DNA of 37,496 nucleotides from Pseudacidobacterium sp036264445 (GCA_036264445.1 DATAQW010000061.1:1-37496); one strand, 5' to 3'; numbered from the stretch's first letter, positions 7,688 to 16,579 are shown. The notes: generated by a model not told the origin, from the sequence alone. A program made the numbers and translations.

Positions 7688-9238
7688 ATGGCAGCTTCAC
7701 CTCCGCCGTACAGTCCTCGCGATACGCGGCAGCAATGGAAAGACTGGGCGCGCGCGCAGAAGCAGGCAGCGCATGCGCAGAGATTCTACTGGCGCTATTA
7801 CAGGCGGCCTTCCATTGCGGGCCCAGTGATCCTGCTGATGGTCGGCATAGTCGCCTTGATGATGGAAACGGGGCGGTTGAGCGCGCCGCGTTTCTGGAAC
7901 TGGTATGCGCAGTGGTGGCCGATGCTGCTGATCGGCGTCGGGCTGATTCTGCTGATCGAATATTTTCTTGACCGCAATAATCCATATGCTGGACGACGGT
8001 CAGTGGGTGGTTTTGGATTCATCATCGTGTTGATTCTGCTTGCCGGGTGGGGCACGCATGCTTCGCGTGTCTGGGGACCTCTGAGCGATCAATTTCATAA
8101 TGACGGTGACGACTTCTGGTCGATGATGGGCGAAGAGCACGACAACGATGCCGAGCAGAATGAGACCATCGCTCCCAATGCGACTGTCCAGATACAGAAT
8201 CCGCGCGGTGATGTGACCGTCACAGCCTCTACCGACAACCAGATGCATGTAAAGGCGCATCAGGTGGTGCATTCGACGTCTGATGATGATGCGCAGAAGA
8301 CCTTCGATGCGGTGAAGCCGAAGATTATCAATTCCGGATCGAACGCTGTGTTGAGTGTGGAGGGCCGCAACAATGCCCGTGTCGATCTTACGGTGGAATT
8401 GCCTGCGGGCGTAACCTCCGTGGTGAATGCGGGGCACGGCGACGTGACAATCGAGGGACTGAAAGGCACTTCTGATGTGACGGCCGGCCATGGCGACGTG
8501 AAATTCGACAGCATGGGCGCGAATGTTCATGCGCGGATGGACCATGGAGATTTCTCAGCGCACCAGATTGCGGGTGACGTGGTACTCGATGGTCATGTGA
8601 GCGACGTGACGCTCTCTGAAATTAAAGGCAATGTGACGCTGGATGGTGAGTTTTTTGGCGATACGCATGTTGAGCAGGCGAATTCGGGGTTGCATTTTCA
8701 TTCCAGCCGCACGGATCTTGCCATTCCGAGGCTGCTGGGCGAGATGACGATGGATTCGGGCGATCTCAGCATAACTCAGCCGGTTGGTCCGGTGCGCGTG
8801 ATTACGCGGTCGAAGAACATCGATCTGTCGCAGCTTACTGGCGATGCTCACGTTGAAAACAACAACGGCGACGTTACTGTGACGGCCGCAGTGCCATTGG
8901 GCAATATTCAGGTCACGAACCGGACGGGGAATATTTCAGTTACGGTTCCCGATAATGCGAACTTTGCTGTAACAGCATCGAATGCCGATGGCGACCTGAA
9001 TACCGATTTTCCAATCAGCGTGAACAGCTCTAATAGTCGCAGATCGGCTGAGGGACAAGTGGGCAAAGGTGGTCCGCGACTGGAACTGACGACGAACCAT
9101 GGCAATATTGAGCTGCGAAAGGGTGGGCCAGGTGAGGCAGTGGCGCCCCCCGCTGTGCCGAAACCTCCGGCTCCCCCTGCTGTGCCAAAACGTTTGCATG
9201 CACCGAAGGATGCCAACGAGCAGCCAACCGAGCAGTAG
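7688..9238 (+). CDS. DUF4097-family beta-repeat membrane protein
   Basis: A 516-residue protein, last gene of the ECF operon, starting three bases after the previous stop. An Arg/Gln-rich cytoplasmic N-terminus is followed by three hydrophobic helices (about 43-62, 76-94 and 105-122) with the WPMLLIGVGLILLIEYF LiaF-like motif. Residues of about 160-480 are a run of short beta-strand units with repeated 'GDV.V', 'GDL.I' and 'NI.V' motifs (for example RGDVTVTAST, HGDVTIEGL, NNGDVTVTAA, HGNIELRKG). This is the right-handed beta-helix pattern of DUF4097/adhesin-like proteins. The tail is Pro/Ala-rich (PPAVPKPP). The beta part probably sits outside the membrane. DUF4097 proteins often accompany ECF or Lia-type stress systems; the exact function is not known. 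Confidence 0.85.
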   Translation: MAASPPPYSPRDTRQQWKDWARAQKQAAHAQRFYWRYYRRPSIAGPVILLMVGIVALMMETGRLSAPRFWNWYAQWWPMLLIGVGLILLIEYFLDRNNPYAGRRSVGGFGFIIVLILLAGWGTHASRVWGPLSDQFHNDGDDFWSMMGEEHDNDAEQNETIAPNATVQIQNPRGDVTVTASTDNQMHVKAHQVVHSTSDDDAQKTFDAVKPKIINSGSNAVLSVEGRNNARVDLTVELPAGVTSVVNAGHGDVTIEGLKGTSDVTAGHGDVKFDSMGANVHARMDHGDFSAHQIAGDVVLDGHVSDVTLSEIKGNVTLDGEFFGDTHVEQANSGLHFHSSRTDLAIPRLLGEMTMDSGDLSITQPVGPVRVITRSKNIDLSQLTGDAHVENNNGDVTVTAAVPLGNIQVTNRTGNISVTVPDNANFAVTASNADGDLNTDFPISVNSSNSRRSAEGQVGKGGPRLELTTNHGNIELRKGGPGEAVAPPAVPKPPAPPAVPKRLHAPKDANEQPTEQ

Positions 9239-9345
9239 GTTGTTTTTACGATGAACAAAAAATCGCGATTGTTGTGAGCAAGGGTCGTGATTCTGCAGAC
9301 GTCTTGAGGAGCTTTGCGTCCGCTTCGCGCGAACAGGATAGTCCG

Positions 9346-9380
9346 ACACTATGACCTCGAATTGCGCGAGGTAATAGTGT
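9346..9380. terminator. Hairpin between convergent genes
   Basis: ACACTAT-G-ACCTCG (9346-9359) and CGAGGT-A-ATAGTGT (9367-9380) pair over 13 bp with one mismatch around a seven-base loop. It lies between the convergent DUF4097 and cmk genes. There is no T-tract, so a classical terminator is not certain; it may block transcription from both sides or stabilise 3' ends. Confidence 0.45.
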
Positions 9381-9406
9381 GAGGCACCTGGCATGCGCTG
9401 AAGGTG

Positions 9407-10090
9407 TTATACACGTACAGCCAGACGTGCAGTGATCAGTGCTTCGATTCTGGAGACAACCTCATCCAGAGTCAGGTTGGTGGAATCAATGACTGTTGCG
9501 TCATCTGCGGGTTTCAGCGGAGACTCTGTCCGCGTGCGGTCGCGCTCGTCGCGCTCGCGAATTTCCCTCAGGATTGTTTCCTGCGAACCTGCGTTTCCTG
9601 TTTGAACATAGCGGCGTTCACTGCGAGCTTCCGGCGAGGCATCGAGGAAGATTTTGATGTCGGCGTGGGGGAAGACTACGGTGCCGATGTCGCGGCCTTC
9701 CATGACGATTCCGCCCTTCATGCCTAATTCTCGCTGAAGATCGACCATCCAGCGGCGGATTGCCGGATGCACACTCACCTGTGATGCCGCCTGCGTGACT
9801 TCGCGCTGGCGGATGCGACCGGTAACGTCGATCCCGTCGAGCAGAACACGATTGCCCGAAGAAGTTGGCTCGAGCATAATTTTGGTGCTTGCAGCCAGCT
9901 GTTCCAGTGCTGCGTCGTTGGATGGATCGATGTGCTGTTCGAGAGCCTTTAACGCGAAGGCGCGGTACATGGCCCCGGTCTCGAGATTCAGCAGACGGAA
10001 ACGCGCCGCTAAACGGGCTGCAACAGTGCTCTTGCCTGCACCTGCGGGGCCGTCGATGGCGATGATGAGAGAGCAACGTTCCTGGCTCAT
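9407..10090 (-). CDS. cmk: Cytidylate kinase
   Basis: A 227-residue kinase that phosphorylates CMP and dCMP with ATP in pyrimidine nucleotide synthesis. The Walker A loop GPAGAGKST is at residues 14-22, followed by the family motif LNLETGAMYRAFALKALE. The nucleotide-binding segment GIVMEGRDIGTVVFPHADIK and the arginine-rich lid RERDERDRTR are also present. The length is usual for the family. Its ATG overlaps the stop of the upstream repeat-protein gene (ATGA at 10090-10087), so it belongs to the mutL operon and is probably translated by coupling. Confidence 0.96.
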   Translation of the reverse strand: MSQERCSLIIAIDGPAGAGKSTVAARLAARFRLLNLETGAMYRAFALKALEQHIDPSNDAALEQLAASTKIMLEPTSSGNRVLLDGIDVTGRIRQREVTQAASQVSVHPAIRRWMVDLQRELGMKGGIVMEGRDIGTVVFPHADIKIFLDASPEARSERRYVQTGNAGSQETILREIRERDERDRTRTESPLKPADDATVIDSTNLTLDEVVSRIEALITARLAVRV

Positions 10091-11931
10091 TCTCCGGAGT
10101 CATCCTTTCGCCTATCACGCTTCTTGTATGGCGGCTTATTGCCTGGACGCGGTGAAAACTTCTTCCCTGGTTTTGGCGTTCCGAATTTTGGTCCTGTCTT
10201 TGAGCCATATCTCGTTCCGGTTTTCTTTGGTCCGGATTTTGGCTTGAATTCACCACGTGGTTTTGAAAAAGGCTTTCTCTCGCGAGCACCTTCAGGTCGC
10301 TTTTCGCGTTCACTGCGCGGAAATGCACTACGCTCTGAGCGCTCTTTTCTAGCAAAAGGCTTCTGTTTCTGAAACGGGCGATCTTCACGTGCGGCGAATG
10401 ATTTCTTTCTATCGAAGCCGCCTTCTTTTCTGAATGGGCGTGATTCGCCAGTGCTTTCCTGGCGCGGTTTCCATTCTCTGCGTTCTCCGCGTTCGGGGCG
10501 CTCCTGTCTATTGTCACGATTGCCGAAAGGCTTCTGTTTCTGAAAGGGGCGATCTTCGCGTGCGGCGAATGATTTTTTTCTATCGAAGCTGCCTTCTTTT
10601 CTGAATGGGCGTGACTCGCCGGTGCGTTCCTGGCGCGGTTTCCATTCCCTGCGTTCTCCACGTTCGGGGCGTTCCTGTCTATTGTCACGATCACCGAATG
10701 GCTTTCGCTTCTGAAAGGGGCGATCTTCGCGTGCGGCGAATGATTTTTTTCTATCGAAACTGCCTTCTTTTCTGAATGGGCGTGACTCGCCGGTGCGTTC
10801 CTGGCGCGGTTTCCATTCTCTGCGTTCCCCGCGTTCGGGGCGTTCCTGTCTATTGTCACGATCGCCGAAAGGCTTTCGTTTCTGAAACGGGCGATCTTCG
10901 CGTGCGGCGAATGATTTTTTTCTATCGAAGCCGCCCTCTTTTCTAAATGGGCGTGATTCGCGCGGTTCTCTTCGCGGAGGTCTTGGCGTAAAGGGCTTGC
11001 GTGGCTGTCTTGGTTGTCGTGGGCGTTCTTCGGCGACTGGAACGGCGAATTTTGCTGGCAGCTCTGACGACGCTTCAGCTTCAGCCACTGTTTCCACGGT
11101 TGGAAATTCGGGAAGGCCACCGGTAATGAAGAGCAAAGATTGTGTGCCGAGTGACAGGGTGCTCAACTGGCGCATGGCCAGCAGACCGCGTGCTATTTCG
11201 CGGATGCGCGAACGCGGCGCTAGCGGCGAGAGAAATGTCTCGACGTCATCCGTTGTCGCAGCGATGACGGTATCGAGGTAGAGGGAGATCAACGCTGAGA
11301 GAGCGGTGGCTTGCGCCATTCCTCCGCCAACATGCGCAGCTTTCTGATGCTGCAGTTCGAAGAGCGACCATGAAGTGGACTCGCCTTCCGCGTAGACGGG
11401 TATGACGTATAAAGCGCTCCACAATTCGGTGAGAGCGCGATGCACAGCTGATTCGCTGACTCCGCCGCCCAGGTTTTCCTGTAGTTCTGATAAGGTGAGC
11501 GCGCCTGCGCGATGGAGCAGTTTCCAGACATCGATGGCGAGTTGAGAAGTCTTGCCGCCGGGGCCACGTTTCCAGTTGCGGTCGCCGCGCAAAGAAAAAA
11601 TGTACGGCAGTGCCTCCGGCGAGACGAGGAAATCAGCTTGTTCGGAAACAGAGCCAAGCAGATTCAGAGGGATGGCTCCGCCGGAGTTGATGAGCCGGAT
11701 AGCCAGTGAAAATGCGTCGTGGATCGTCGCCGGAGCGGGAGTGGGATTGGTCTGGCCCAGGACGGCTTCTGCGAATGACGGCGCAGGTACCGGAAACTGC
11801 GCTCTGCGTGGAAGAAATGGGCAGACCCCGGTGGACTCGATCCATGTCGCTGCGTCCTCAAGGGTGAGAACGGCGTTTGCCTTCTGGCGCCATTTTTCGA
11901 CGCGCGCTGCCTGTAACTGCTCTGTTGTCAA
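10087..11931 (-). CDS. Winged-helix-like protein with charged tandem-repeat tail
   Basis: A 614-residue two-part protein. Residues 1-290 look folded and carry helix-rich segments that resemble winged-helix DNA-binding domains (KTSQLAIDVWKLLHRAGALT, then LSELQENLGG and VSESAVHRALTELWSALYVI). I suspect an AlkZ-related fold, but weakly. Residues of about 300-614 are extremely rich in Arg, Lys, Glu, Pro, Phe and Gly and should be disordered. They include three full 57-residue repeats and one partial (325-527) built on ESRPFRKEG.FDRKKSFAARE. The start is TTG at 11931 with AAGAAGG five bases upstream. The gene lies 24 bases after mutL and overlaps cmk. A nucleic-acid-binding role is likely from the charged tail, but no reaction can be assigned. 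Confidence 0.7.
   Translation of the reverse strand: MTTEQLQAARVEKWRQKANAVLTLEDAATWIESTGVCPFLPRRAQFPVPAPSFAEAVLGQTNPTPAPATIHDAFSLAIRLINSGGAIPLNLLGSVSEQADFLVSPEALPYIFSLRGDRNWKRGPGGKTSQLAIDVWKLLHRAGALTLSELQENLGGGVSESAVHRALTELWSALYVIPVYAEGESTSWSLFELQHQKAAHVGGGMAQATALSALISLYLDTVIAATTDDVETFLSPLAPRSRIREIARGLLAMRQLSTLSLGTQSLLFITGGLPEFPTVETVAEAEASSELPAKFAVPVAEERPRQPRQPRKPFTPRPPRREPRESRPFRKEGGFDRKKSFAAREDRPFQKRKPFGDRDNRQERPERGERREWKPRQERTGESRPFRKEGSFDRKKSFAAREDRPFQKRKPFGDRDNRQERPERGERREWKPRQERTGESRPFRKEGSFDRKKSFAAREDRPFQKQKPFGNRDNRQERPERGERREWKPRQESTGESRPFRKEGGFDRKKSFAAREDRPFQKQKPFARKERSERSAFPRSEREKRPEGARERKPFSKPRGEFKPKSGPKKTGTRYGSKTGPKFGTPKPGKKFSPRPGNKPPYKKRDRRKDDSGE
10351..10959 (-). repeat. 171-bp in-frame tandem repeat, about 3.5 copies
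   Basis: The same sequence recurs at exactly 171-base spacing; for example the block beginning ggctt at 10358, 10529, 10700 and 10871 (the last two read ggcttt). Each unit encodes 57 residues. Copies differ by scattered single bases such as GGF/GSF and KRK/KQK. The period is a multiple of three, so copy-number change leaves the frame intact. Confidence 0.9.
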
Positions 11932-11955
11932 AGAATCCTTCTTGGTAAAGCGGGC

Positions 11956-13938
11956 CTAAATGCGATGAAAGGCGCGCTGGATGTCTTTCCAAGAATACCG
12001 CAATACGATGGGGCGGCCATGAGGACAGGTGGTCGGATGGTTAGTTTTGGCGAGTTCGGCGAGCATCCATTCCATGCGCTGTGGGTCGAGCGGCATGTTG
12101 ATTTTGATGGCTGAATGACAGGCGATGGAGGCAGCGATGCGGGTGCGCAGTGTTTCGAGGTTTTGTGATTGCGTCTCGCGTTCGGACTGCTCCAGGACTT
12201 CGACCAGGGTGCGTTCAAGTTCCTTGCCTTCAAGGCCTGAGGGCGCTGCTTTTACGGCGACGGTGCGCGGGCCGAAAGGCTCGGCTTCAAAGCCATTGCG
12301 TTCCAGTTCTTCAGCGATGCGAGCGAAGAGGACCATCTGGTGCGGTTGCAACTCGATGAGCAGCGGCATCAGCAAGCGCTGACGGTGTACCCGTTCGACT
12401 TCGCGCTCGCGCAGAGTTTTTTCAAACAGGATGCGCTCGTGCGCGACGTGCTGGTCGATGATCCAGAGCCCTTCGTCATTCACGGCCAGGATGAAGGACT
12501 CGCGCAGCTGTCCTAATGGCTTGAGTGAGGCCAGTGAGTTTAGAGTGGGAATATTTTCACCATCCCACATCTCTTCCCACCCCTGAATGCGAACATCGCG
12601 CCTTCCGGAGACTCCGCTTTCAAGATTCGGGGAACTCACGGTTTCACAATCATGTTGAACTTTGGGCACTGCGCCGGTTGCTTCTGCGAAAGGCAGATGG
12701 ACTTCTAGCGGAGGCAGCTCGGGAGGTGAAAGCGTGAATGGGATTGCTTCTTTTGCGCTGATAGGAGGGTCGGATTGTGGCGGCTCCGGTTCTCCGGGTA
12801 GAGGCGAAATGCTGGGCAACAGCGATGGCGTGGCGTGCGGGTTGGCGCTGAGGGCGGCGAGAAATCCTGCGGCTGGTCGCGAGTGAATAAGTGTGTTGCG
12901 GATGCTGTCGCGGACGAAGTCATGGACAAGAGACTGCTGGCGGAAACGGACCTCAGTTTTTGCCGGATGCACGTTTACGTCGACCTCATGCGCGGGCATT
13001 TCCAGAAAAAGCAGAGTCACCGGAAACGATGTCGGTGGAATGATGTTGCGGTAAGCTTCGCTGATCGCGTGCAGAATGAGCCGGTCGCGGATGAGGCGGC
13101 GGTTGACGAAGATGTAGATGGAGTTGCGGTTGAGTTTTTGCAGTTCCGGTTTTGAGATGAATCCACTGATGCGCAGGAAGCCCGGATCCGGAGGCCGATA
13201 GTCTTCGTCGCGTTTCCAGGGCGGTGGTTCCGGAAGCCCGGAGCGATCGAAGGGACGTTCGGCTGCTGTAGATAGAAGCTGGTCAAGAGTCTCCTTTCCG
13301 AATATCTGGAAGATGCGCTCCTCAGCTTTTCTTACGGGCGGCGCGATCAGTAGCGCGTGTGTAGCCGAGTGTAGCTCGAAATGCTTGTCAGGATGAGCGA
13401 GGGCGTAATGTGTAACCAACGCGGTTACATGAGAAAGTTCCGTTGTCTCGGATTTGAGAAATTTCCTCCGCGCGGGAGTATTGAAAAATAAATCGCGGAT
13501 GATGAAGGTAGTTCCCTGGGGCACGCCTGCATCTTCAACACGCATGACTTTGCCGCCGACAATTTCGATGCGCGTGCCGGATGGTTCATCAGCGTGGCGA
13601 GTTTCCATTTCAAGCCGCGAGACGGATGCGATGGATGGCAGGGCTTCGCCGCGAAATCCCAAGGTTATGATCGAAAGCAAATCGTCGCTGGAGCGGATTT
13701 TTGAAGTTGCGTGACGCTCGAAGGCGAGTAAGGCATCATCGCGGCCCATGCCGTGGCCGTTGTCAGCGATGCGGATGAGTTTGCGTCCTCCGGCTTCTAC
13801 TTCTAGGCGAATGCGCGTGGCTCCGGCGTCAAGCGCGTTTTCGAGCAGTTCCTTTACGACAGACGCAGGGCGGTCGACCACCTCGCCGGCGGCAATCTGG
13901 TTGGCAACCTGGTCGGAGAGGATGCGGATGCGGCCCAT
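11956..13938 (-). CDS. mutL: DNA mismatch repair protein MutL
   Basis: A 660-residue MutL. The N-terminal GHKL ATPase is clear: IAAGEVVDRPASVVKELLEN, IADNGHGM, ATSKI, GFRGEALPSIASV, and GTTFIIRDLFFNTPARRKF. A proline-rich linker (about 355-440) leads to the C-terminal dimerisation domain. That domain carries endonuclease signatures: DQHVAHERILFE (canonically DQHA.xE, here Ala to Val), ACHSAIK, and CPHGRP close to the end. The protein should therefore be a nicking MutL, as in bacteria without MutH. The start ATG at 13938 has AAGGTGA eight bases upstream. It leads the mutL-repeat protein-cmk operon; mutS is not in the window. Confidence 0.97.
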   Translation of the reverse strand: MGRIRILSDQVANQIAAGEVVDRPASVVKELLENALDAGATRIRLEVEAGGRKLIRIADNGHGMGRDDALLAFERHATSKIRSSDDLLSIITLGFRGEALPSIASVSRLEMETRHADEPSGTRIEIVGGKVMRVEDAGVPQGTTFIIRDLFFNTPARRKFLKSETTELSHVTALVTHYALAHPDKHFELHSATHALLIAPPVRKAEERIFQIFGKETLDQLLSTAAERPFDRSGLPEPPPWKRDEDYRPPDPGFLRISGFISKPELQKLNRNSIYIFVNRRLIRDRLILHAISEAYRNIIPPTSFPVTLLFLEMPAHEVDVNVHPAKTEVRFRQQSLVHDFVRDSIRNTLIHSRPAAGFLAALSANPHATPSLLPSISPLPGEPEPPQSDPPISAKEAIPFTLSPPELPPLEVHLPFAEATGAVPKVQHDCETVSSPNLESGVSGRRDVRIQGWEEMWDGENIPTLNSLASLKPLGQLRESFILAVNDEGLWIIDQHVAHERILFEKTLREREVERVHRQRLLMPLLIELQPHQMVLFARIAEELERNGFEAEPFGPRTVAVKAAPSGLEGKELERTLVEVLEQSERETQSQNLETLRTRIAASIACHSAIKINMPLDPQRMEWMLAELAKTNHPTTCPHGRPIVLRYSWKDIQRAFHRI

Positions 13939-14099
13939 CTGGATTTCACCTTAGCAGGTTGTGGCAGGGGGGAATGAGTTGTGTGTGTGCAAAACGAGGG
14001 TGGTGGTTTCGGATTGGGATGTTAGTAAATGGAAGTTCATCGCGGTTCCCCACCATTTGCTGCGCAAAGTGTGGAACACTCTTGCACATTCCGTTTTGC

Positions 14100-15041
14100 T
14101 CAGGACGAGAGTTCGTGCGGTTGGTATACGGATGGATGTTTCGTGCCGTTTGCTATCAGGTTTTCGATGGCTTTGACGCGCTGAATCCCGCCTCTGGCCC
14201 CGATGGCTGTGCAATTTAACGCTGCTGCGGCACAGGCGAAGTCCAATTGGCGGTCGAGCGGCCATTCCTGTAGCAGTCCGTAGATGAATCCGGCGTGGAA
14301 GATGTCTCCTGCGCCAGTGGTGTCGACTACAGGGACGTTAAAGGCGGGCGTGTAGTGGAACTGCTGTCCGTCCCATGCGAGTACACCATTTTCTCCTAAT
14401 GTGGCGGCAGTGAGACGGCACTTGTAACGGTGATGTATCTGACGGAGCGCCAGTTCCAGGTTGTCCTCTTCCACGAGGCGGGAGGGGAAGTCGCGGCTCA
14501 CGATCAGGTAGTCGATGTTCTCAATGAGCGCTTCTACTCCGGGATATAGTTCGTCGAGATCTGCGATGACAGGGACTCCGGCTTCGCGCGCCCATTGAGC
14601 TGCGAGGGTTGCCGTGGCGGTGTCGTATCCGTCGACATGTAGGGCGCGCGCGTTGACGATCCATTCACGATTGAGATCGTTGGGTCGCAAGGCGAGGCGT
14701 TCGTCGCGACGGTTGAGAACTGTGCGTTCCCCGTTGTTATCTAGCAGGATCAGAGATTGCAGGCTGGCGGCTTCGGGGACGGTGATGATTTGTGTTTCAA
14801 CTGCTTCGCGAGCGAACTCGCGGCGATGGAGCGCTGCAGCTTCGTCATCGCCTAGCTTGCCTACATATCGTGTACGCAGGCCCCAGTGCTGGCAGGCGAC
14901 AACGGTGGAGGCAACTTGTCCGCCGGGGAGAGTCGTTGTCGAACGAAAGGATGCTTTTGTGCCGGGCGCGGGATAGTGCGAGAGGGGGATGAGTGTGTCG
15001 GTGGCATTCAGTCCTACGCCTACCAGATCGACCTTCGTCAT
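14100..15041 (-). CDS. PfkB-family carbohydrate kinase
   Basis: A 313-residue sugar or nucleoside kinase of the ribokinase (PfkB) family. The N-terminus has VDLVGVGLNATDT and a glycine motif TTTLPGGQVASTVVACQHWG. The C-terminal signature VVDTTGAGDIFHAGFIYGLL contains the anion hole and catalytic Asp of GAGD. The substrate is not clear; the family includes ribokinase, sulfofructose kinase, fructokinase and adenosine kinase. The frame extends to 15095, but MTKVDLVGVG at 15041 is the natural family N-terminus; neither start has a good ribosome site. It is divergent from the universal stress protein gene and lies about 160 bases upstream of mutL on the same strand. Confidence 0.88.
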   Translation of the reverse strand: MTKVDLVGVGLNATDTLIPLSHYPAPGTKASFRSTTTLPGGQVASTVVACQHWGLRTRYVGKLGDDEAAALHRREFAREAVETQIITVPEAASLQSLILLDNNGERTVLNRRDERLALRPNDLNREWIVNARALHVDGYDTATATLAAQWAREAGVPVIADLDELYPGVEALIENIDYLIVSRDFPSRLVEEDNLELALRQIHHRYKCRLTAATLGENGVLAWDGQQFHYTPAFNVPVVDTTGAGDIFHAGFIYGLLQEWPLDRQLDFACAAAALNCTAIGARGGIQRVKAIENLIANGTKHPSVYQPHELSS

Positions 15042-15158
15042 TTTTGTCACAGTAAATAATGTAAATGCTGAGTGATAGCTTGTATAACCGTGCATTACTG
15101 CGATTTGTGAGTCTGGAGTTGCGCTAAAAGGATCAAATGCTGTTGCAAGGAGGTGTTT

Positions 15159-16025
15159 GTGGGGAAGATAACCAACATTCTTTTTCCGGTGGATTTTTCA
15201 GAATCGTGTGTTGCCATGGCTCCGTTTGTGAAAAGGGCTGCTGGTTTGACGGGTGCCAAAGTGTCGTTGATTCATGTCTTCGATCCGGCGAGCTATAACG
15301 GTTTTGAGTTGTACATAAGGCGCGCGCAGGAGATCAATGAGGAGCATGAGCAAATCGCCCGGGAAAGGCTGAATTCATTTTTGACCACCGAGTTTCCGGT
15401 TGGAGAGCATTTCAGGATTGTTCGGGCAGGAGACGCGGCGACAGAGATTGCCAGGACTGCGCGGGATGGTTTTGGCCTCATCATTATGCCCACGCATGCG
15501 GGTGGATTTTTCCGGAGGATGTTGCTGGGTTCGGTTACGGCCAAAATTCTCAACGATGCAGATTGCCCCGTATTGACCAGCACGCATGCGGAGAGGATTA
15601 CGCCGCATCCGTTAGAACATCGCGAATGGCTATGCGCGATTGGGCTGGGTGAAAACTCGGAGCGGATGCTTCGCTTTGCCCATGAGCGAGCTAGCGAGGT
15701 AGGCGCGAAGCTCACGATCATTCATGCCATTCAGGCTGAGGATCGGGAGTTGCCGATCCGTCTTGATCTTGAGGAAGAGCTTCATTCCGGAGAAAGGCTG
15801 AAGACATTTGAAGAAATTGCTGAGTTGCAGAAGAGGGTTGGGTTAAATGCTCCGGTTAGGGTAGCTGTCGGCAACGTGAAGGCGGCACTGCTGGAGATTG
15901 CACGGCAGTCGGATGCAGATGTGCTGATGATTGGGAGAAGTCCTGAATTGGGCGAGGAAGGGCGCTTGCGTGATCTGACGTATGTCATGGTCCGTGATTC
16001 TCCCTTTCCTGTAATGAGTATCTGA
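15159..16025 (+). CDS. Universal stress protein, two UspA domains
   Basis: A 288-residue protein of two tandem Usp domains (about 1-143 and 152-288). Domain 1 begins ITNILFPVDFSESC and ends with the nucleotide-binding segment GGFFRRMLLGSVTAKILNDA, then CPVL, so it may bind ATP. Domain 2 (EWLCAIGLGENSERML to SPFPVMSI) has lost the small-residue phosphate loop: the matching segment is IGRSPELGEEGRLRDLTYVM. I start at GTG 15159, which has AAGGAGG five bases upstream; the GTG at 15153 lies inside that ribosome site. It is a cytoplasmic stress-survival protein by family, precise role unknown. It is transcribed divergently from the PfkB kinase. Confidence 0.9.
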   Translation: MGKITNILFPVDFSESCVAMAPFVKRAAGLTGAKVSLIHVFDPASYNGFELYIRRAQEINEEHEQIARERLNSFLTTEFPVGEHFRIVRAGDAATEIARTARDGFGLIIMPTHAGGFFRRMLLGSVTAKILNDADCPVLTSTHAERITPHPLEHREWLCAIGLGENSERMLRFAHERASEVGAKLTIIHAIQAEDRELPIRLDLEEELHSGERLKTFEEIAELQKRVGLNAPVRVAVGNVKAALLEIARQSDADVLMIGRSPELGEEGRLRDLTYVMVRDSPFPVMSI

Positions 16026-16066
16026 TTGCGTGCCAACTAAGGCTGCTAAGGACTACAATTCCCGGC

Positions 16067-16369
16067 ATGTTAGGCGGCCGTGGTTGGGATGAATGGATTC
16101 GGCAATACTTCGGGAGCCATCAGCATCCGGTAAATCGACTGTGCCATACGCTTGGCATCCCATTGATCGTGCTTTCGCTGCTGCTGGGAGTGGTTGCAGT
16201 GTTTGTGCATTGGCTCTGGATATCTGCGCTTGCTTTCTTCCTGGTTGGGTGGGCTCTGCAGTTTATCGGACATGCATTTGAGGGCAAGCCGCCGGAATTT
16301 TTCCACGATGCGCGGTTTCTGCTGGTGGGCACGCGATGGTGGTGGGCTAAGGTGCGAGGGAAAGTGTAG
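16067..16369 (+). CDS. Mpo1-like (DUF962) membrane protein
   Basis: A 100-residue membrane protein with two central hydrophobic helices (about 28-48 and 49-70). It matches the DUF962/Mpo1 pattern: YFGSHQHPVNRLCHTLGIPL before the helices and GWALQFIGHAFEGKPPEFF after them. The conserved histidines (SHQHP, LCHTLG, IGHAFEG) correspond to the iron-binding site of yeast Mpo1, a 2-hydroxy fatty acid dioxygenase of alpha-oxidation. Whether the bacterial protein has this activity is an inference. It begins 41 bases after the universal stress gene on the same strand and may share its transcript. Confidence 0.85.
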   Translation: MLGGRGWDEWIRQYFGSHQHPVNRLCHTLGIPLIVLSLLLGVVAVFVHWLWISALAFFLVGWALQFIGHAFEGKPPEFFHDARFLLVGTRWWWAKVRGKV

Positions 16370-16579
16370 TTGCTTGGATCATTGCACAACAATCACATCT
16401 GAGAATTACCAAAGCTAAAGCCCTTTTTGCCGATGGTCCCCGTTGCAAGGCCGAAGCCCCTGCCTGCGGTTCTAGCTCTAACTCCTGGAAAACGCTACAA
16501 TCTATCTTTGGAGAGTTTTCCCGCACGGTCTGAGCGCCGTCATCCGTAAAATCCCAGAATCAAACAGCAAGGAGTTTTT

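Noticed and set aside
10351..10959. Repeat array that could look like a CRISPR
   Set aside because: Units are 171 bases long without separate spacers, are in frame and encode a 57-residue protein repeat.
9618..11120. A 500-codon minus-strand frame over the cmk and repeat-protein genes
   Set aside because: It is long only because the 171-bp repeat has no stops in this frame; it lacks any domain and conflicts with the ATGA-linked cmk and repeat-protein frames.
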